From NCBI RefSeq assembly GCF_006442965.1, contig NZ_VFWX01000012.1, forward strand, positions 1 through 64,000: DNA of 64,000 nt. Reading direction: 5' to 3'. The notes below the pieces were generated by a model. The model was given only the letters and a program-made list of their open reading frames with translations. It did not search any database and had not been told where the DNA came from. Shown piece by piece: positions 43,074 through 51,835 of this stretch. A program made the translations under genes and the position numbers. Every line of letters starts with the position of its first letter. The first letter of the stretch is position 1. This DNA is from Mesorhizobium sp. CU3 (GTDB taxonomy: Bacteria; Pseudomonadota; Alphaproteobacteria; Rhizobiales; Rhizobiaceae).

Positions 43074-43286
43074 CTACGGATTACATATTGAGCATCCGCG
43101 TATATCAGTGAGATTGAGTTCGGCGGCCTTGATCAATGCGGCATCTCGGTCAAATGGGCCGTGCCAGCGACCGTTTCTGTCCCCCGCTCCTGCCTGGGTG
43201 CCTTGACCTGCGTTGCAGAAACCACATTGGGCCCGGTGGATACGTCCTCGGTCGTGCGCCCAATTTTCGTAGATATAGTAGTCCAT
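43074..43286 (-). CDS. Small conserved protein of unknown function
   Basis: A 70-residue protein from the ATG at 43286, preceded by GAGGGTGGG. YYIYENWAHDRGRIHRAQCG, then NGRWHGPF and DIRGCSIC form a pattern I recognise from short hypothetical proteins of Rhizobiales. Two C-x-x-C pairs (CGFC, CSIC) suggest one zinc site. The frame is open further upstream but that part is arginine-rich noise. It lies between the transfer regulator and repABC, on the opposite strand to both. Confidence 0.65.
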   Translation of the reverse strand: MDYYIYENWAHDRGRIHRAQCGFCNAGQGTQAGAGDRNGRWHGPFDRDAALIKAAELNLTDIRGCSICNP

Positions 43287-43558
43287 CCCACCCTCAAACT
43301 TCCATGTCCGTGGCTTCGGCGTATTCAGCAGCGAATTTGTTAGGCCGCCGCCAATGTGCCTGCGCTGCCGAAGCCTTATTATGTCGCGGCTCCGGCGATC
43401 GTCATTTGCCCGCAACGCTGCGTGCGATCGACGGCGACAGTTTTGGTTATACGATTTAGTCTGTGGAGTGGAAACTCGGGGACTGGAAGGGCTCCAAGTA
43501 CAAATCCGATGATCGATGGATCTCCCGTAGCTGATTCGCAACTTCAGAAACGTAAGGA

Positions 43559-43574
43559 TTTGTCCGCTGACAAA
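43559..43574. promoter_or_regulatory. parS-like palindrome 1
   Basis: TTTGTCCGCTGACAAA: 6-bp perfect arms around CGCT, the 16-bp shape of repABC centromere sites bound by RepB. The same 16 bases plus ATCG recur at 44973-44988 between repA and repB. Here it is ~200 bases before repA. Confidence 0.75.
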
Positions 43575-43652
43575 ATCGTGAAATTGCGTAGCGTATTCAA
43601 TCGCATGATTCAGATCATGCTGATCCTGGTACGCTAGGGTCGATCCGACGCC

Positions 43653-43707
43653 GTTAACCTCTTGTTAACTTAAAACTTCTTGTCGGAAGAAACGAATCGG
43701 ACATAAT
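43653..43707 (+). promoter_or_regulatory. repABC operon promoter with candidate RepA operator
   Basis: TTGTCG (43680-43685) and CATAAT (43702-43707) are 16 bases apart, 55 bases before the repA ATG. Just upstream are two GTTAAC palindromes (43653-43658 and 43664-43669) in an AT-rich patch, a plausible RepA autorepression operator. The remaining sequence from 43287 contains no gene. Confidence 0.55.
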
Positions 43708-43761
43708 GACGCTTGCTTGGCCACTTCGCGCCAAAAATCGATTTTAGAGAGCACTGACCGA

Positions 43762-44970
43762 ATGAACGTGAGTTCACCCGTTCCCACGAAAATCCCGTTG
43801 GTGTTTGAGAAAAGCATTCTCGAACAAGGCGACCAGATATCGAAGAAGCTGCACCTTCTCTCGGTACAGCGCTTCCCTCCCGCCGCTAAGAAGAATTTGC
43901 GTTCTTTTTCGCTGGCCGAGGTAGCCGCCTATCTGGGAGTTTCCCAAAGTCATCTTAAAAAGCTGCATCTGGAAGGCAAAGGCCCGATGCCAGAAACCTC
44001 GTCGTCTGGCAGACGGTCGTACACGGCAGAGCAAATGCTCGAGCTGCGCCAATATCTGGATCAATACGGGCGGTCCGATGCCCGCAGGTATGTTCCCCAT
44101 CGTCGCACTGGCGAGAAACTTCAGATCCTCGCGGTAGTCAATTTCAAGGGCGGCAGTGGCAAGACAACGACAGCCGCCCACCTCGCCCAGTACTTGGCGT
44201 TGACCGGGCACCGGGTACTTGCGATCGATCTCGATCCACAAGCCTCGCTGTCCTCATTGCACGGGTTCCAACCCGAACTGGACCAGACAAAATCGCTATA
44301 CGACGCGATTCGCTATGACGACGAGAAGGTACCTCTCTCGGAAATCATCAAGTCAACGAATTTTCCGGGCCTTGATATCGTTCCGGCGAACCTTGAGCTT
44401 CAGGAATTCGAATATGACACGCCGCTGGCAATGACGGACAAGACGTCGAACGTCGGCAGGGCGTTCTTCACGCGGATTTCAACCGCACTGCACGAGGTCG
44501 ATGACCGCTACGATGTCGTCGTCGTCGACTGCCCGCCGCAACTCGGCTACCTGACCATCACTGCACTGACGGCGGCAACGTCAGTGTTGATTACGATCCA
44601 TCCCCAGATGCTTGATGTCATGTCGATGGGGCAGTTCCTGCTGATGCTCGGAAATATCTTGCAGCCAATAAGGGCGGCGGGTGCCGAGGTGAATCTGGAA
44701 TGGTACCGCTACCTGGTTACACGCTTTGAACCCACTGATCAGCCGCAAGCCCAAATGGTGGCGTTCTTGCATACGCTGTTCGGCGAATTCATCCTGAAAA
44801 ATCAGATGCTGAAATCAACGGCGATTTCCGATGCGGGGATTACCAAGCAGACCCTCTACGAAGTCGAGAAGAATGCGATGACCCGTTCCACATACGAGCG
44901 GGCGATGGAAGCGTTAGACGTCGTAAATGGCGAAATCGCAGCTTTGATTCATGAAGCATGGGGGCGCTGA
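43762..44970 (+). CDS. repA: RepA, ParA-type partition ATPase
   Basis: A 402-residue RepA of repABC plasmids. An N-terminal helix-turn-helix (FSLAEVAAYLGVSQSHLKKL) precedes a ParA/Soj ATPase with Walker A FKGGSGKTTTA near residue 130 and Walker B VVVVDCPPQLGY. The ATG at 43762 gives the usual length; a TTG at 43717 is also open. It segregates the plasmid with RepB at parS and represses its own operon. Confidence 0.95.
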   Translation: MNVSSPVPTKIPLVFEKSILEQGDQISKKLHLLSVQRFPPAAKKNLRSFSLAEVAAYLGVSQSHLKKLHLEGKGPMPETSSSGRRSYTAEQMLELRQYLDQYGRSDARRYVPHRRTGEKLQILAVVNFKGGSGKTTTAAHLAQYLALTGHRVLAIDLDPQASLSSLHGFQPELDQTKSLYDAIRYDDEKVPLSEIIKSTNFPGLDIVPANLELQEFEYDTPLAMTDKTSNVGRAFFTRISTALHEVDDRYDVVVVDCPPQLGYLTITALTAATSVLITIHPQMLDVMSMGQFLLMLGNILQPIRAAGAEVNLEWYRYLVTRFEPTDQPQAQMVAFLHTLFGEFILKNQMLKSTAISDAGITKQTLYEVEKNAMTRSTYERAMEALDVVNGEIAALIHEAWGR

Positions 44971-44972
44971 TT

Positions 44973-44988
44973 TTTGTCCGCTGACAAA
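44973..44988. promoter_or_regulatory. parS-like palindrome 2
   Basis: Identical 16-bp palindrome to 43559-43574, starting two bases after the repA stop and 54 bases before repB. RepB-binding sites between repA and repB are common in repABC cassettes. Confidence 0.78.
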
Positions 44989-45042
44989 ATCGGACATTTC
45001 CCAAGTGCATTCAATGGACTAGGCGGTATCTGGAGGTAAAAT

Positions 45043-46026
45043 ATGGCACGTAAGAATCTTCTTGCAGGCCTCGTAGAAGCGGAGACCGGCGACCAGGTGT
45101 CTACGTCCGCTGCGGCATATCCGATCCGTGGCGCTTCCAAATCCATGATCCGCTCGGTCAACGAATTGGCAAAGCAGGCGGATGCGTATCTTGAAGGCGA
45201 GCATGTGGTTGAACTCGACCCAAACGCAGTCGACGGCTCGTTCGTTTCCGACCGCATGGGCGACGACAAGGTGCAGTACCAAGAACTGCTGGAAGCGATT
45301 CGGGAAAGGGGGCAGGATTCTCCCATACTTGTTCGTCCGCATCCGGGCTCCGACGGCCGCTACATGATCGTTTTCGGCCATCGCAGGGTCCGGATCGCGC
45401 GTGAACTGGGACGGAAGGTGAGGGCGGTCGTCAAGGATATCGATGACAAGACGCATGTCATTGCCCAAGGTCAGGAGAATTCCGCTCGGGCAAATCTCAG
45501 CTTCATCGAGAAGGCGATGTTTGCAAAGCGCCTTGAGGACTTGGGGTACGACAGAGATGTCATCTCGTCGGCATTGGCCTCGAACGCCGCTGCGGTCTCG
45601 AAGATGGTGTCAGTTGTCACAAGGATTCCGGCATCGGTCATCGGCAAGATTGGATCAGCTGCGTCTGTCGGCCGCGAGCGTTGGGTGGAGCTGTCTCTGC
45701 TCGCCGGCAAGAAATCCGAAATGGTTAATGCGATCTTGTCCGAGCCGGAGTTCGGGGACTTGGAAAGCAACGAACGCTTCGAAAGGTTGCTTGCGGGCCT
45801 GAACGGGAAGGGGAAGCCGGTTCGCAAGGCAGGTGTGAAGCCCGCTGCGCAATCCTGGGTTCCCGAGGACAAGTCAGTTAGCGTCAGCGTTAAGAAGGCA
45901 GGCAGGGCCGTCGCGATCGCCGTGAAGGGGATGGACGGTAGCCGCTTTGGAACGTGGATTTCCGATAATCTGGGCGACCTTTATGAGGCGTTCAGGAAGT
46001 CGGAGAAGACAGTAACAGGAGACTGA
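45043..46026 (+). CDS. repB: RepB, ParB-type partition protein
   Basis: A 327-residue ParB-family protein. N-terminal IRSVNELAKQADAYLEGE, the ParB/Srx nuclease-like box ILVRPHPGSDGRYMIVFGHRR (near residue 98), then the helix-turn-helix around LEDLGYDRDVISSALASNAA. GGAGG precedes the ATG. It binds the parS-like palindromes flanking repA and is co-transcribed with repA and repC. Confidence 0.95.
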   Translation: MARKNLLAGLVEAETGDQVSTSAAAYPIRGASKSMIRSVNELAKQADAYLEGEHVVELDPNAVDGSFVSDRMGDDKVQYQELLEAIRERGQDSPILVRPHPGSDGRYMIVFGHRRVRIARELGRKVRAVVKDIDDKTHVIAQGQENSARANLSFIEKAMFAKRLEDLGYDRDVISSALASNAAAVSKMVSVVTRIPASVIGKIGSAASVGRERWVELSLLAGKKSEMVNAILSEPEFGDLESNERFERLLAGLNGKGKPVRKAGVKPAAQSWVPEDKSVSVSVKKAGRAVAIAVKGMDGSRFGTWISDNLGDLYEAFRKSEKTVTGD

Positions 46027-46031
46027 AACCG

Positions 46032-46086
46032 CAAAAGAAAAAGGCCCCCGAACGTCACCGTCGCGGAAGCCCTTCTCGTCTGTCGC
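46032..46086 (-). ncRNA. ctRNA: Countertranscribed RNA (incompatibility RNA) between repB and repC
   Basis: On the minus strand TTGACA (46121-46116), 17 bases, GATTCT (46098-46093) forms a promoter; about seven bases on, a ~55-base transcript runs to a terminator hairpin (46071-46065 with 46049-46043, using G-U pairs) followed by a U-rich run. This is exactly the place and size of the antisense RNA that limits repC expression in repABC plasmids and determines incompatibility. Ends are approximate. Confidence 0.8.
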
Positions 46087-46092
46087 AAGTTG

Positions 46093-46121
46093 AGAATCGC
46101 ATTTCCCCGAATCACTGTCAA
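46093..46121 (-). promoter_or_regulatory. Promoter of the antisense RNA
   Basis: Consensus TTGACA and GATTCT hexamers with 17-base spacing on the minus strand, inside the repB-repC gap. A strong constitutive promoter is expected for the copy-number-controlling RNA. Confidence 0.7.
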
Positions 46122-46180
46122 GAGTCGTGGCGTCGTTTCGGCGAGCAGATTTCTTTTGCCTAGAGGACAGGTGAAGGAAA

Positions 46181-47503
46181 ATGCAGACGCATATCGCAAC
46201 GACGCCCTTTGGGCGGCGGCCGGCGTCGCTTGGCCAGATCACAAGCCAGGCGAAGGCCAGGACGATGCCGAAGGAGGCAAGCGTCCAGAAATGGGAGGTG
46301 TTCCAGTACATCCGCGAAGCGCGGGACCAGGTCGGGGCGACAGATAGGTCGCTGGCCATTCTGAACGCTCTGCTGTCATTTCATCCGGAAACAACGCTCG
46401 CCGGCGACGGAGAGCTCGTTGTGTGGCCGTCCAACGAGCAACTGATGGCACGCGCGAATGGCATGCCTGCGACAACGTTGCGCCGGCATCTGGCGGTGCT
46501 GGTCGACTGCGGGCTGATCATTCGCAGGGACAGTCCGAACGGCAAGCGCTTTGCACGCAAGAGCCGGGGAGGGGAGATCGAGCAGGCCTACGGATTCGAT
46601 CTGGCGTCGATCGTAGCGCGCGCGGAAGAGTTCAGGGAGCTCGCCGAGACGGTCAAGGCTGAGAAGAAGGCCTTTCGTGTCTCCAGGGAGCGCCTCACGC
46701 TGTTACGCCGGGACATCGTCAAGATGATCGACGCCGGCATCGAGGAGAGCGTGCCCGGCAATTGGGGCCGCGTGCTGCAGGCCTACCAGGCGATTGTAGG
46801 TCGGCTGCCGCGCACTGCCTCGAGGCAGCTCATCGAGAGCATCAACAGCGAACTCGAGGACCTCTGGGTGGAAATCCGTGACACACTGGAATCATTCACA
46901 AAAACACAGAATCCGGACGCCAATGAGTCCCATTCCGGCGCGCACATACAGAATTCAAACCCAGACTCTAATTCTGATTTTGAAAACAGCTCAGGAAAAT
47001 ATGAAGAAGCGGCGACGTTTGCGGAAACCGAGAACGTGCGCAGCCTGCCAAAACGGGATTTGCCCTTGGGGATCGTGCTGGATGCCTGCCCGAACCTGCG
47101 CGAGCTGGCCCAGGGTGGCCAAATCCGCCACTGGCGCGATTTTCTGGCCGCGGCCGAGGCTGCCCGGCCGATGCTCGGCGTCAGCCCCAGCGCCTGGAAG
47201 GATGCGCTCAAAGTGTTGGGCGAGCAGCAGGCCGCGATTACGGTTGCCGCGATCTACCAGCGCAGCGCGCAGATCAACAACGCCGGCGGTTATCTGCGTA
47301 GCCTGACAGAGCGCGCCAGGGACGGAAAATTCTCGACCTGGCCGATGGTCATGGCGCTGCTCAGGGCCAAGCTAGATGGCGGCAAGCCGGAGGAGCCGGC
47401 CGGGAAGGGGCATGGAGCGCCGCAAACGAGCCCTCCGCCGAGCGGCGAAGGTCTTCAGGTGTCGGACGCCCTGCGCCGCAGCCTGGAAAGGCCGAAATGG
47501 TGA
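46181..47503 (+). CDS. repC: RepC replication initiator
   Basis: A 440-residue RepC, the essential initiator of repABC plasmids. The start MQTHIATTPFGRRPASLGQI is nearly diagnostic. The N-terminal DNA-binding winged helix includes WPSNEQLMARANGMPATTLR. The C-terminal domain follows a low-complexity AT-rich linker. Translation is controlled by the antisense RNA just upstream. Confidence 0.95.
   Translation: MQTHIATTPFGRRPASLGQITSQAKARTMPKEASVQKWEVFQYIREARDQVGATDRSLAILNALLSFHPETTLAGDGELVVWPSNEQLMARANGMPATTLRRHLAVLVDCGLIIRRDSPNGKRFARKSRGGEIEQAYGFDLASIVARAEEFRELAETVKAEKKAFRVSRERLTLLRRDIVKMIDAGIEESVPGNWGRVLQAYQAIVGRLPRTASRQLIESINSELEDLWVEIRDTLESFTKTQNPDANESHSGAHIQNSNPDSNSDFENSSGKYEEAATFAETENVRSLPKRDLPLGIVLDACPNLRELAQGGQIRHWRDFLAAAEAARPMLGVSPSAWKDALKVLGEQQAAITVAAIYQRSAQINNAGGYLRSLTERARDGKFSTWPMVMALLRAKLDGGKPEEPAGKGHGAPQTSPPPSGEGLQVSDALRRSLERPKW
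46905..47005 (+). other. oriV: AT-rich segment in repC, probable oriV
   Basis: Within repC the sequence becomes markedly AT-rich (runs such as CACAAAAACACAGAATCC-like and TTCTGATTTTGAAAACAGC) against a GC-rich background. In studied repABC plasmids the origin lies inside repC at an AT-rich stretch. Boundaries are approximate and function is by analogy. Confidence 0.55.
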
Positions 47504-47607
47504 TGTGTTGCGCGGAAGGTCGATGCAAGAAGCGCGAACCTTGGCTTTAGGGCTGCAGGCGTAGGGGGCAGGGAGAGGACTTTGGGCCGCCTTGACGGTG
47601 CTTTGGA

Positions 47608-48774
47608 TCATGCCTCGTCAAGCAGCGCCCGGCCGAGATCCTGCAAAGGCATCGCTTCGATGCCATGCTGCAGCGGAAACCGCTCCGGTCCCGGAAAGAC
47701 GACGATACGCCGCTCCGGAGCGAGGTCCTCACAAGCCTGGTGGAAGCCTTTTTCCACCTTTGGCATCAGGCTTCGCTTGATTTCGATGGCCCAGAGCCGC
47801 TGGCCCGGCAATGTGAGCAGCAGGTCGATCTCCGCGCCCGCGGCTGTCCGGTAGAAATTGCTCAGCGTGCCGGCGGGGGCTGTCGCGGTGAGGGTTTCGA
47901 TCACGAAGCCTTCCCAGGAGGCGCCGGCCACCGGATGGCCAAGCACGTCTTCCTGCGTGGCGAGCCCAAGCAGCGCATGGGTGATGCCGCTGTCGCGGAC
48001 ATAGACGCGGGGGGATTTGACCAGGCGCTTGCCGACATTGGCGTGCCAGGGTTCCAGCCGGCGAACCAGGAGGAGATCGACGAGCAGGTCGAGATATGAC
48101 GCGACGGTCTTGCCGTCGACGCCGAGCGCGCGGGCGAACTCGGCGGCATTGAGCAGGCCGGCCTGGTGGTGCGCCAGCATGGTCCAGAAACGGCGCAGCG
48201 TCTCGGCCGGGATGCGCGGGCCGAGGAGGGGGACGTCGCGCTCCAGATAGGTGCGGATGAAATCCTGCCGCCACCGCTGACTGGCCCGGTCGCTGACGGC
48301 CAGGAAGCTGTCGGGGAAGCCGCCGCGGGCCCATAGCGGACCAAGATCGGTGGCGCCGATTTCGAGACCGTCGATCGGCCGCATTTCGAGATAGGCGATC
48401 CGGCCGGCAAGGGTCTCGCCTGACTGCTTCAGGAGGTGGATCGATGCCGATCCCAGCAGCAGGAAGCGACCGGCTTTCCGACCGGCGCGCCGGCCGCGGT
48501 CGATCAGCCCGCGCAGGTTCTGGAACAGGTTCGGCAGCCGGTGGACCTCATCCAGAATGACAAGCTTGTCCTCGTGCTCGCTCAGATAAAGCTCCGGTTC
48601 GGCAAGCCGGGCGCGGTCGGCGTCGGATTCAAGGTCGAGATAGATCGAAGGTCGCCGTTCGGCTATTTCGAGCGCGAGCGTGGTCTTGCCGACCTGACGC
48701 GGCCCGAGCAGCGCCACGGCGGGGATGCTGTCCAGCAATTCCGTGAGTTCGATGGCGATGCGACGCTCGATCAT
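47608..48774 (-). CDS. DUF4143-type AAA ATPase (second copy)
   Basis: A 388-residue protein of the same family as 25137-26390: Walker A LGPRQVGKTTLALEI near residue 25, Walker B LVILDEVHRLPNLF, sensor FLLLGSASIHLLK, and C-terminal EIDLLLTLPGQRLWAIEIKR, a nuclease-like D...E-x-K core. It converges with repC about 100 bases away. A 13-bp inverted repeat overlaps its start codon, suggesting autoregulation. Function unknown. Confidence 0.87.
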   Translation of the reverse strand: MIERRIAIELTELLDSIPAVALLGPRQVGKTTLALEIAERRPSIYLDLESDADRARLAEPELYLSEHEDKLVILDEVHRLPNLFQNLRGLIDRGRRAGRKAGRFLLLGSASIHLLKQSGETLAGRIAYLEMRPIDGLEIGATDLGPLWARGGFPDSFLAVSDRASQRWRQDFIRTYLERDVPLLGPRIPAETLRRFWTMLAHHQAGLLNAAEFARALGVDGKTVASYLDLLVDLLLVRRLEPWHANVGKRLVKSPRVYVRDSGITHALLGLATQEDVLGHPVAGASWEGFVIETLTATAPAGTLSNFYRTAAGAEIDLLLTLPGQRLWAIEIKRSLMPKVEKGFHQACEDLAPERRIVVFPGPERFPLQHGIEAMPLQDLGRALLDEA

Positions 48775-48816
48775 CCTTGCAATTATGGAGTATAGTTCCA
48801 GATTTGCAAGGATGAT
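48770..48816. promoter_or_regulatory. 13-bp inverted repeat at the start of the DUF4143 gene
   Basis: 48770-48782 and 48804-48816 are perfect reverse complements (core CATCCTTGCAA / TTGCAAGGATG) with a 21-base spacer. The left arm contains the ATG of the ATPase gene (minus strand). An additional GTATAGTTC...GAACTAT pair overlaps the right arm. A translational hairpin or a repressor site is likely. Confidence 0.65.
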
Positions 48817-48831
48817 GAACTATGCGGGGCG

Positions 48832-50058
48832 CTAGAGTCCGCTCGCCTTGGTGAGATTGACCCGGAACCGATCGCGCCGGCGCTGGTATTTGCGCGTCAT
48901 CTCGGCGCTGGTGTGGCCGAGATGCTTCTGCACATAGCGCTCGTCGACCTCGGCCGAGGAGGCGAGGCCAGATCGTAACGAGTGTCCGGCAAACAGTTTT
49001 CCGCGCTGACCCTCCGGCAGATCGCCGCGCACGCCGGCGGCCAGCGCGGTCCGCTTGACGAGGCGAGCGATCTCCTGGTCGTTGAGCCGCCCGGCCCCGA
49101 CCGCCTTACCCTGGCCGGTGACGCGCCGGAACAGCGGCCCGTGCGCGATGCGCGCGAGCTTGAGCCAGGTCTCCAACGCCACGATCGGGCAGGTCGCGTC
49201 GGACGAGCCGCGCCCGACCTCGATCTCCCGCCAGCCCGTCTTGCCGCGAAGGGTTACCAGCAGGCCCTTTTCCAGGATCTCGATCCAGCCGCGGCCGTCC
49301 TCGGTTTGGTCGCGGCCGACATCCAGCGCCACGATTTCGGAACGGCGCAGGCCGCCGGCAAAGCCAAGCAGCAGCATAGCGCGGTCGCGCAGGCCGCGTA
49401 AGCTTCCGCGGTCGAGGGTTTCCAGCATCGCGATCAGATCTTCGGGGAGGATCGCCTCTTTTTGCCGAGGCGGCGCGGCGTGTCTGTTGCGAATGCCGGC
49501 CATTACCGTGGCGATGTGCCGATCTTTCCTGTCGAGCGGCTGGCCGCGCTGGGCATAGTTCCAGGTCAGCGAGGACAACCGGCGCTCGATCGTCGACACC
49601 GAGCCCGGCCTCTTGTCGCCGGTCGCCGTGCCGGAGGCTTGAGCCGTGATGTAGAGGCCGACCACCTGCGGATCGGGCGGAAACATCTCGACGCCCTGCC
49701 GGCGGCACCAGCTGACAAAATGGCCCCAATCCGACGCATAGGCGCGCCGTGTGTTGGCCGAACTCGCCGCCTCAACATAGTCGCGGGCGCGGCCGGCGAG
49801 TGTCTCGAGATGCGCCGGTAGGCGAGGGGTCCCATCGACCGGAAGGAGAGAGGAGAGGTCGTCCGCAGGGGGATGTTCCGGCGCGCGGCCCATCGCCATG
49901 ACAACGTCGACAATGTCGGGCAGGTCGTCGGCCCCAGACGCAGCAGGCTCGGTCGATGGCCTCGCGTCCGCAATGTCATCTCCGGCGCCCGTGCTGTGGG
50001 ACGGTCCGGAGCCTCGCTCGGCGTGATTTTTGGGCTTCTGCTCGACGAAATCGGCCAT
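48832..50058 (-). CDS. Tyrosine site-specific recombinase
   Basis: A 408-residue integrase/XerC-like enzyme. N-terminal SAM-like core-binding domain (YVEAASSANTRRAYASDWGH), then the catalytic domain with Arg in GGLRRSEIVALDVG, H-x-x-R in AGHSLRSG, His in HLGHTS and the nucleophile Tyr in MTRKYQRR. The ATG at 50058 follows AGAGGAA. Encoded between the second DUF4143 gene and a 37-bp palindrome, it could resolve plasmid multimers or insert cargo; the adjacent DUF1403/ScpB genes favour plasmid maintenance. Confidence 0.9.
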   Translation of the reverse strand: MADFVEQKPKNHAERGSGPSHSTGAGDDIADARPSTEPAASGADDLPDIVDVVMAMGRAPEHPPADDLSSLLPVDGTPRLPAHLETLAGRARDYVEAASSANTRRAYASDWGHFVSWCRRQGVEMFPPDPQVVGLYITAQASGTATGDKRPGSVSTIERRLSSLTWNYAQRGQPLDRKDRHIATVMAGIRNRHAAPPRQKEAILPEDLIAMLETLDRGSLRGLRDRAMLLLGFAGGLRRSEIVALDVGRDQTEDGRGWIEILEKGLLVTLRGKTGWREIEVGRGSSDATCPIVALETWLKLARIAHGPLFRRVTGQGKAVGAGRLNDQEIARLVKRTALAAGVRGDLPEGQRGKLFAGHSLRSGLASSAEVDERYVQKHLGHTSAEMTRKYQRRRDRFRVNLTKASGL

Positions 50059-50073
50059 TTCCTCTATAAAGAG

Positions 50074-50110
50074 CAAAACGAACGATAAGGCAACATTATC
50101 ATTCGTTTTG
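50074..50110. repeat. 37-bp imperfect palindrome between the recombinase and DUF1403 genes
   Basis: Outer arms CAAAACGAA (50074-50082) and TTCGTTTTG (50102-50110) are perfect; inner GATAAG/TTATC continue the symmetry with two mismatched pairs and a 5-base centre. It lies between the divergent recombinase and DUF1403 genes. It could be the operator for both or the recombinase crossover site. Confidence 0.65.
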
Positions 50111-50183
50111 TTGCTTCGACAGGCTGTGCGTTTTGGCGCGAAAACGATGGCACAAAGCGCACCGGCGTTTTACCCTCGCATGT

Positions 50184-51137
50184 ATGATTCGCCTCGATCC
50201 CGCGACCGCCAATCCCGCCCCACCGCCGGCCGTCCCCGCCTGGGCGCTCGCCGCCGGTGGCGCGCTGCATGACGCCGACGCCGCCTTCCAGGCCGGCGCC
50301 GCCTTGAGCGCCCTCGAAACGCTTGCCCGCGGACAGCCTGCCTGGGCCGGCGCCTGGCGCCAGCGGCTGGCGCTGAAATGTGCTGCCGCCAGCATGCGGC
50401 TGGCCGGCCGCAGCGAGGACAAGGCCGCCCTGCGCGACGCGTGGCACCTGCGTTCGGCCGGCGCCGATCCCGGTCCCGCCGGCGCCATTTTTGGCGCCTG
50501 GCGGCAGATGGCATTGCAGCCGCCCGTCGCCAGCGCCGAACGCCTGGCGAAGGTGGTCGAGCTGCTCGGACTCGCCTGGGATGATAAGGCTCTCGCCGAT
50601 CTGTGCGCGGCGATCGACGATCAGGTCCGCGCCGGCCGGCCGGCGCCGTTCGCCGCCGCCGCGATCACCGCTCACATCGTCGCCATGCGGCCCGATGCCG
50701 AGCTTTTTGCCTGGTGGCTCGCCGACCTGGTGCTGGCGCAAAGCCTGCGCTGGCCGCGGCCGCTGCCACTGTTGATGACGCAGGCCTTTGGCCTACCCTT
50801 CCGCGCGGCCGGCGGCGGCAAGCGCATCCGCCCCGGGGAAAAGAGTTTTGAACGCGCGGTCTGCGTGGCGCTGGGTCAGGCGGCGGCAGAGGCCTGCCGG
50901 CTGGCCGCCGAGCTGTCACGCCGCGCCGAAAAACTGCTGGCGGTGGCGCCAAAACTGCGCGCCAGGGGCGCCTGCGACGTGATTTTTTTGCTGCTGAATG
51001 AAGACGCCGTCGCCGGCTCGCTGACGACGAAAAACCTGTCGCGCTTTGCGGTGCGGCGCCTGTTCGAACGGCTGCAGCAGCTCGAGGCCGTGCGCGAGCT
51101 GTCGGGCCGCACCAGCTTCCGGCTGTTTGGGCTCTAA
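50184..51137 (+). CDS. DUF1403 family protein
   Basis: A 317-residue Ala-rich helical protein of DUF1403, a family found next to integrases and ScpB-like genes on Rhizobiales plasmids. Recognisable are AAFQAGAALSALETLARGQP, LAGRSEDKAALRDAWHL and the C-terminal VRELSGRTSFRLFGL. The ATG at 50184 (MIRLDP) is chosen; a TTG at 50133 would lengthen it. Two bases separate it from scpB. Probably plasmid maintenance, mechanism unknown. Confidence 0.85.
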   Translation: MIRLDPATANPAPPPAVPAWALAAGGALHDADAAFQAGAALSALETLARGQPAWAGAWRQRLALKCAAASMRLAGRSEDKAALRDAWHLRSAGADPGPAGAIFGAWRQMALQPPVASAERLAKVVELLGLAWDDKALADLCAAIDDQVRAGRPAPFAAAAITAHIVAMRPDAELFAWWLADLVLAQSLRWPRPLPLLMTQAFGLPFRAAGGGKRIRPGEKSFERAVCVALGQAAAEACRLAAELSRRAEKLLAVAPKLRARGACDVIFLLLNEDAVAGSLTTKNLSRFAVRRLFERLQQLEAVRELSGRTSFRLFGL

Positions 51138-51139
51138 CG

Positions 51140-51835
51140 ATGAGCGAAGCCTCTGCCCGCCGCAAAACAAACGGTCAGCCGGCGCTGCTCGACTCCGAGC
51201 TGGACCACCTGCCGCCAGAACTGCGCTGGCGCGAGTGGATGGGCCGCGTCGAAGCGGTGATCTTTGCCGCCAGCGAGCCTGTGCCGCGCGAGGTGCTGGC
51301 GCGGGTGGTGGGAAGAAACTGCAATATCGAGCTGATCATCGACGACATCCGCGCCGAGCTCGCCGGCCGTCCTTACGAGCTGGTGTCGGTCGCCGGCGGT
51401 TGGCAGCACCGGACCAAAAAGGTTTTTGGCGACATCATCCACGCCGCGTTCGGGACAGCCGCGGGGCAGGGGACAAAAGAACTGTCGCAGTCGGAGGCGC
51501 TTGTGCTGATGTGCATTGCCTATTTCCAGCCGATCACGCGTGGCGAGCTGTCGAGCTTTTTCGGCAAAGAAGTGTCGCGCGACCTGATCGGCGTGCTGCG
51601 CGCGCAGGACCTCATCGCGTCGGGACCGCGCAGCCCGCAGCCGGGGGCGCCTTACACCTATGTGACGACCAAGAATTTTCTGTCGCAGTTCGGGCTCGCC
51701 ACGCTGCGCCAGCTGCCGGATTTCGAGGCCCTTGAGGACGCCGGCCTGCTGTCGAAGGAAAAGCTGCTGGCAGGAGATATTCCGGTCGGGTTGGCTAGCG
51801 GGGAGGGCGATGTCGTTGAGGACGACGGGCCGTGA
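51140..51835 (+). CDS. ScpB-like chromosome/plasmid segregation protein
   Basis: A 231-residue SMC-ScpA-ScpB-type protein with two winged-helix domains: RVEAVIFAASEPVPREVLAR near residue 35 and QSEALVLMCIAYFQPITRGE near 115, the usual pattern, plus ISGPRSPQ-like loop GPRSPQPGAPYTYVTT. Plasmid copies accompany DUF1403 and a recombinase, and may help condense or resolve the replicon. The following 244 bases (51836-52079) are AT-rich near the end and hold no gene. Confidence 0.85.
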   Translation: MSEASARRKTNGQPALLDSELDHLPPELRWREWMGRVEAVIFAASEPVPREVLARVVGRNCNIELIIDDIRAELAGRPYELVSVAGGWQHRTKKVFGDIIHAAFGTAAGQGTKELSQSEALVLMCIAYFQPITRGELSSFFGKEVSRDLIGVLRAQDLIASGPRSPQPGAPYTYVTTKNFLSQFGLATLRQLPDFEALEDAGLLSKEKLLAGDIPVGLASGEGDVVEDDGP

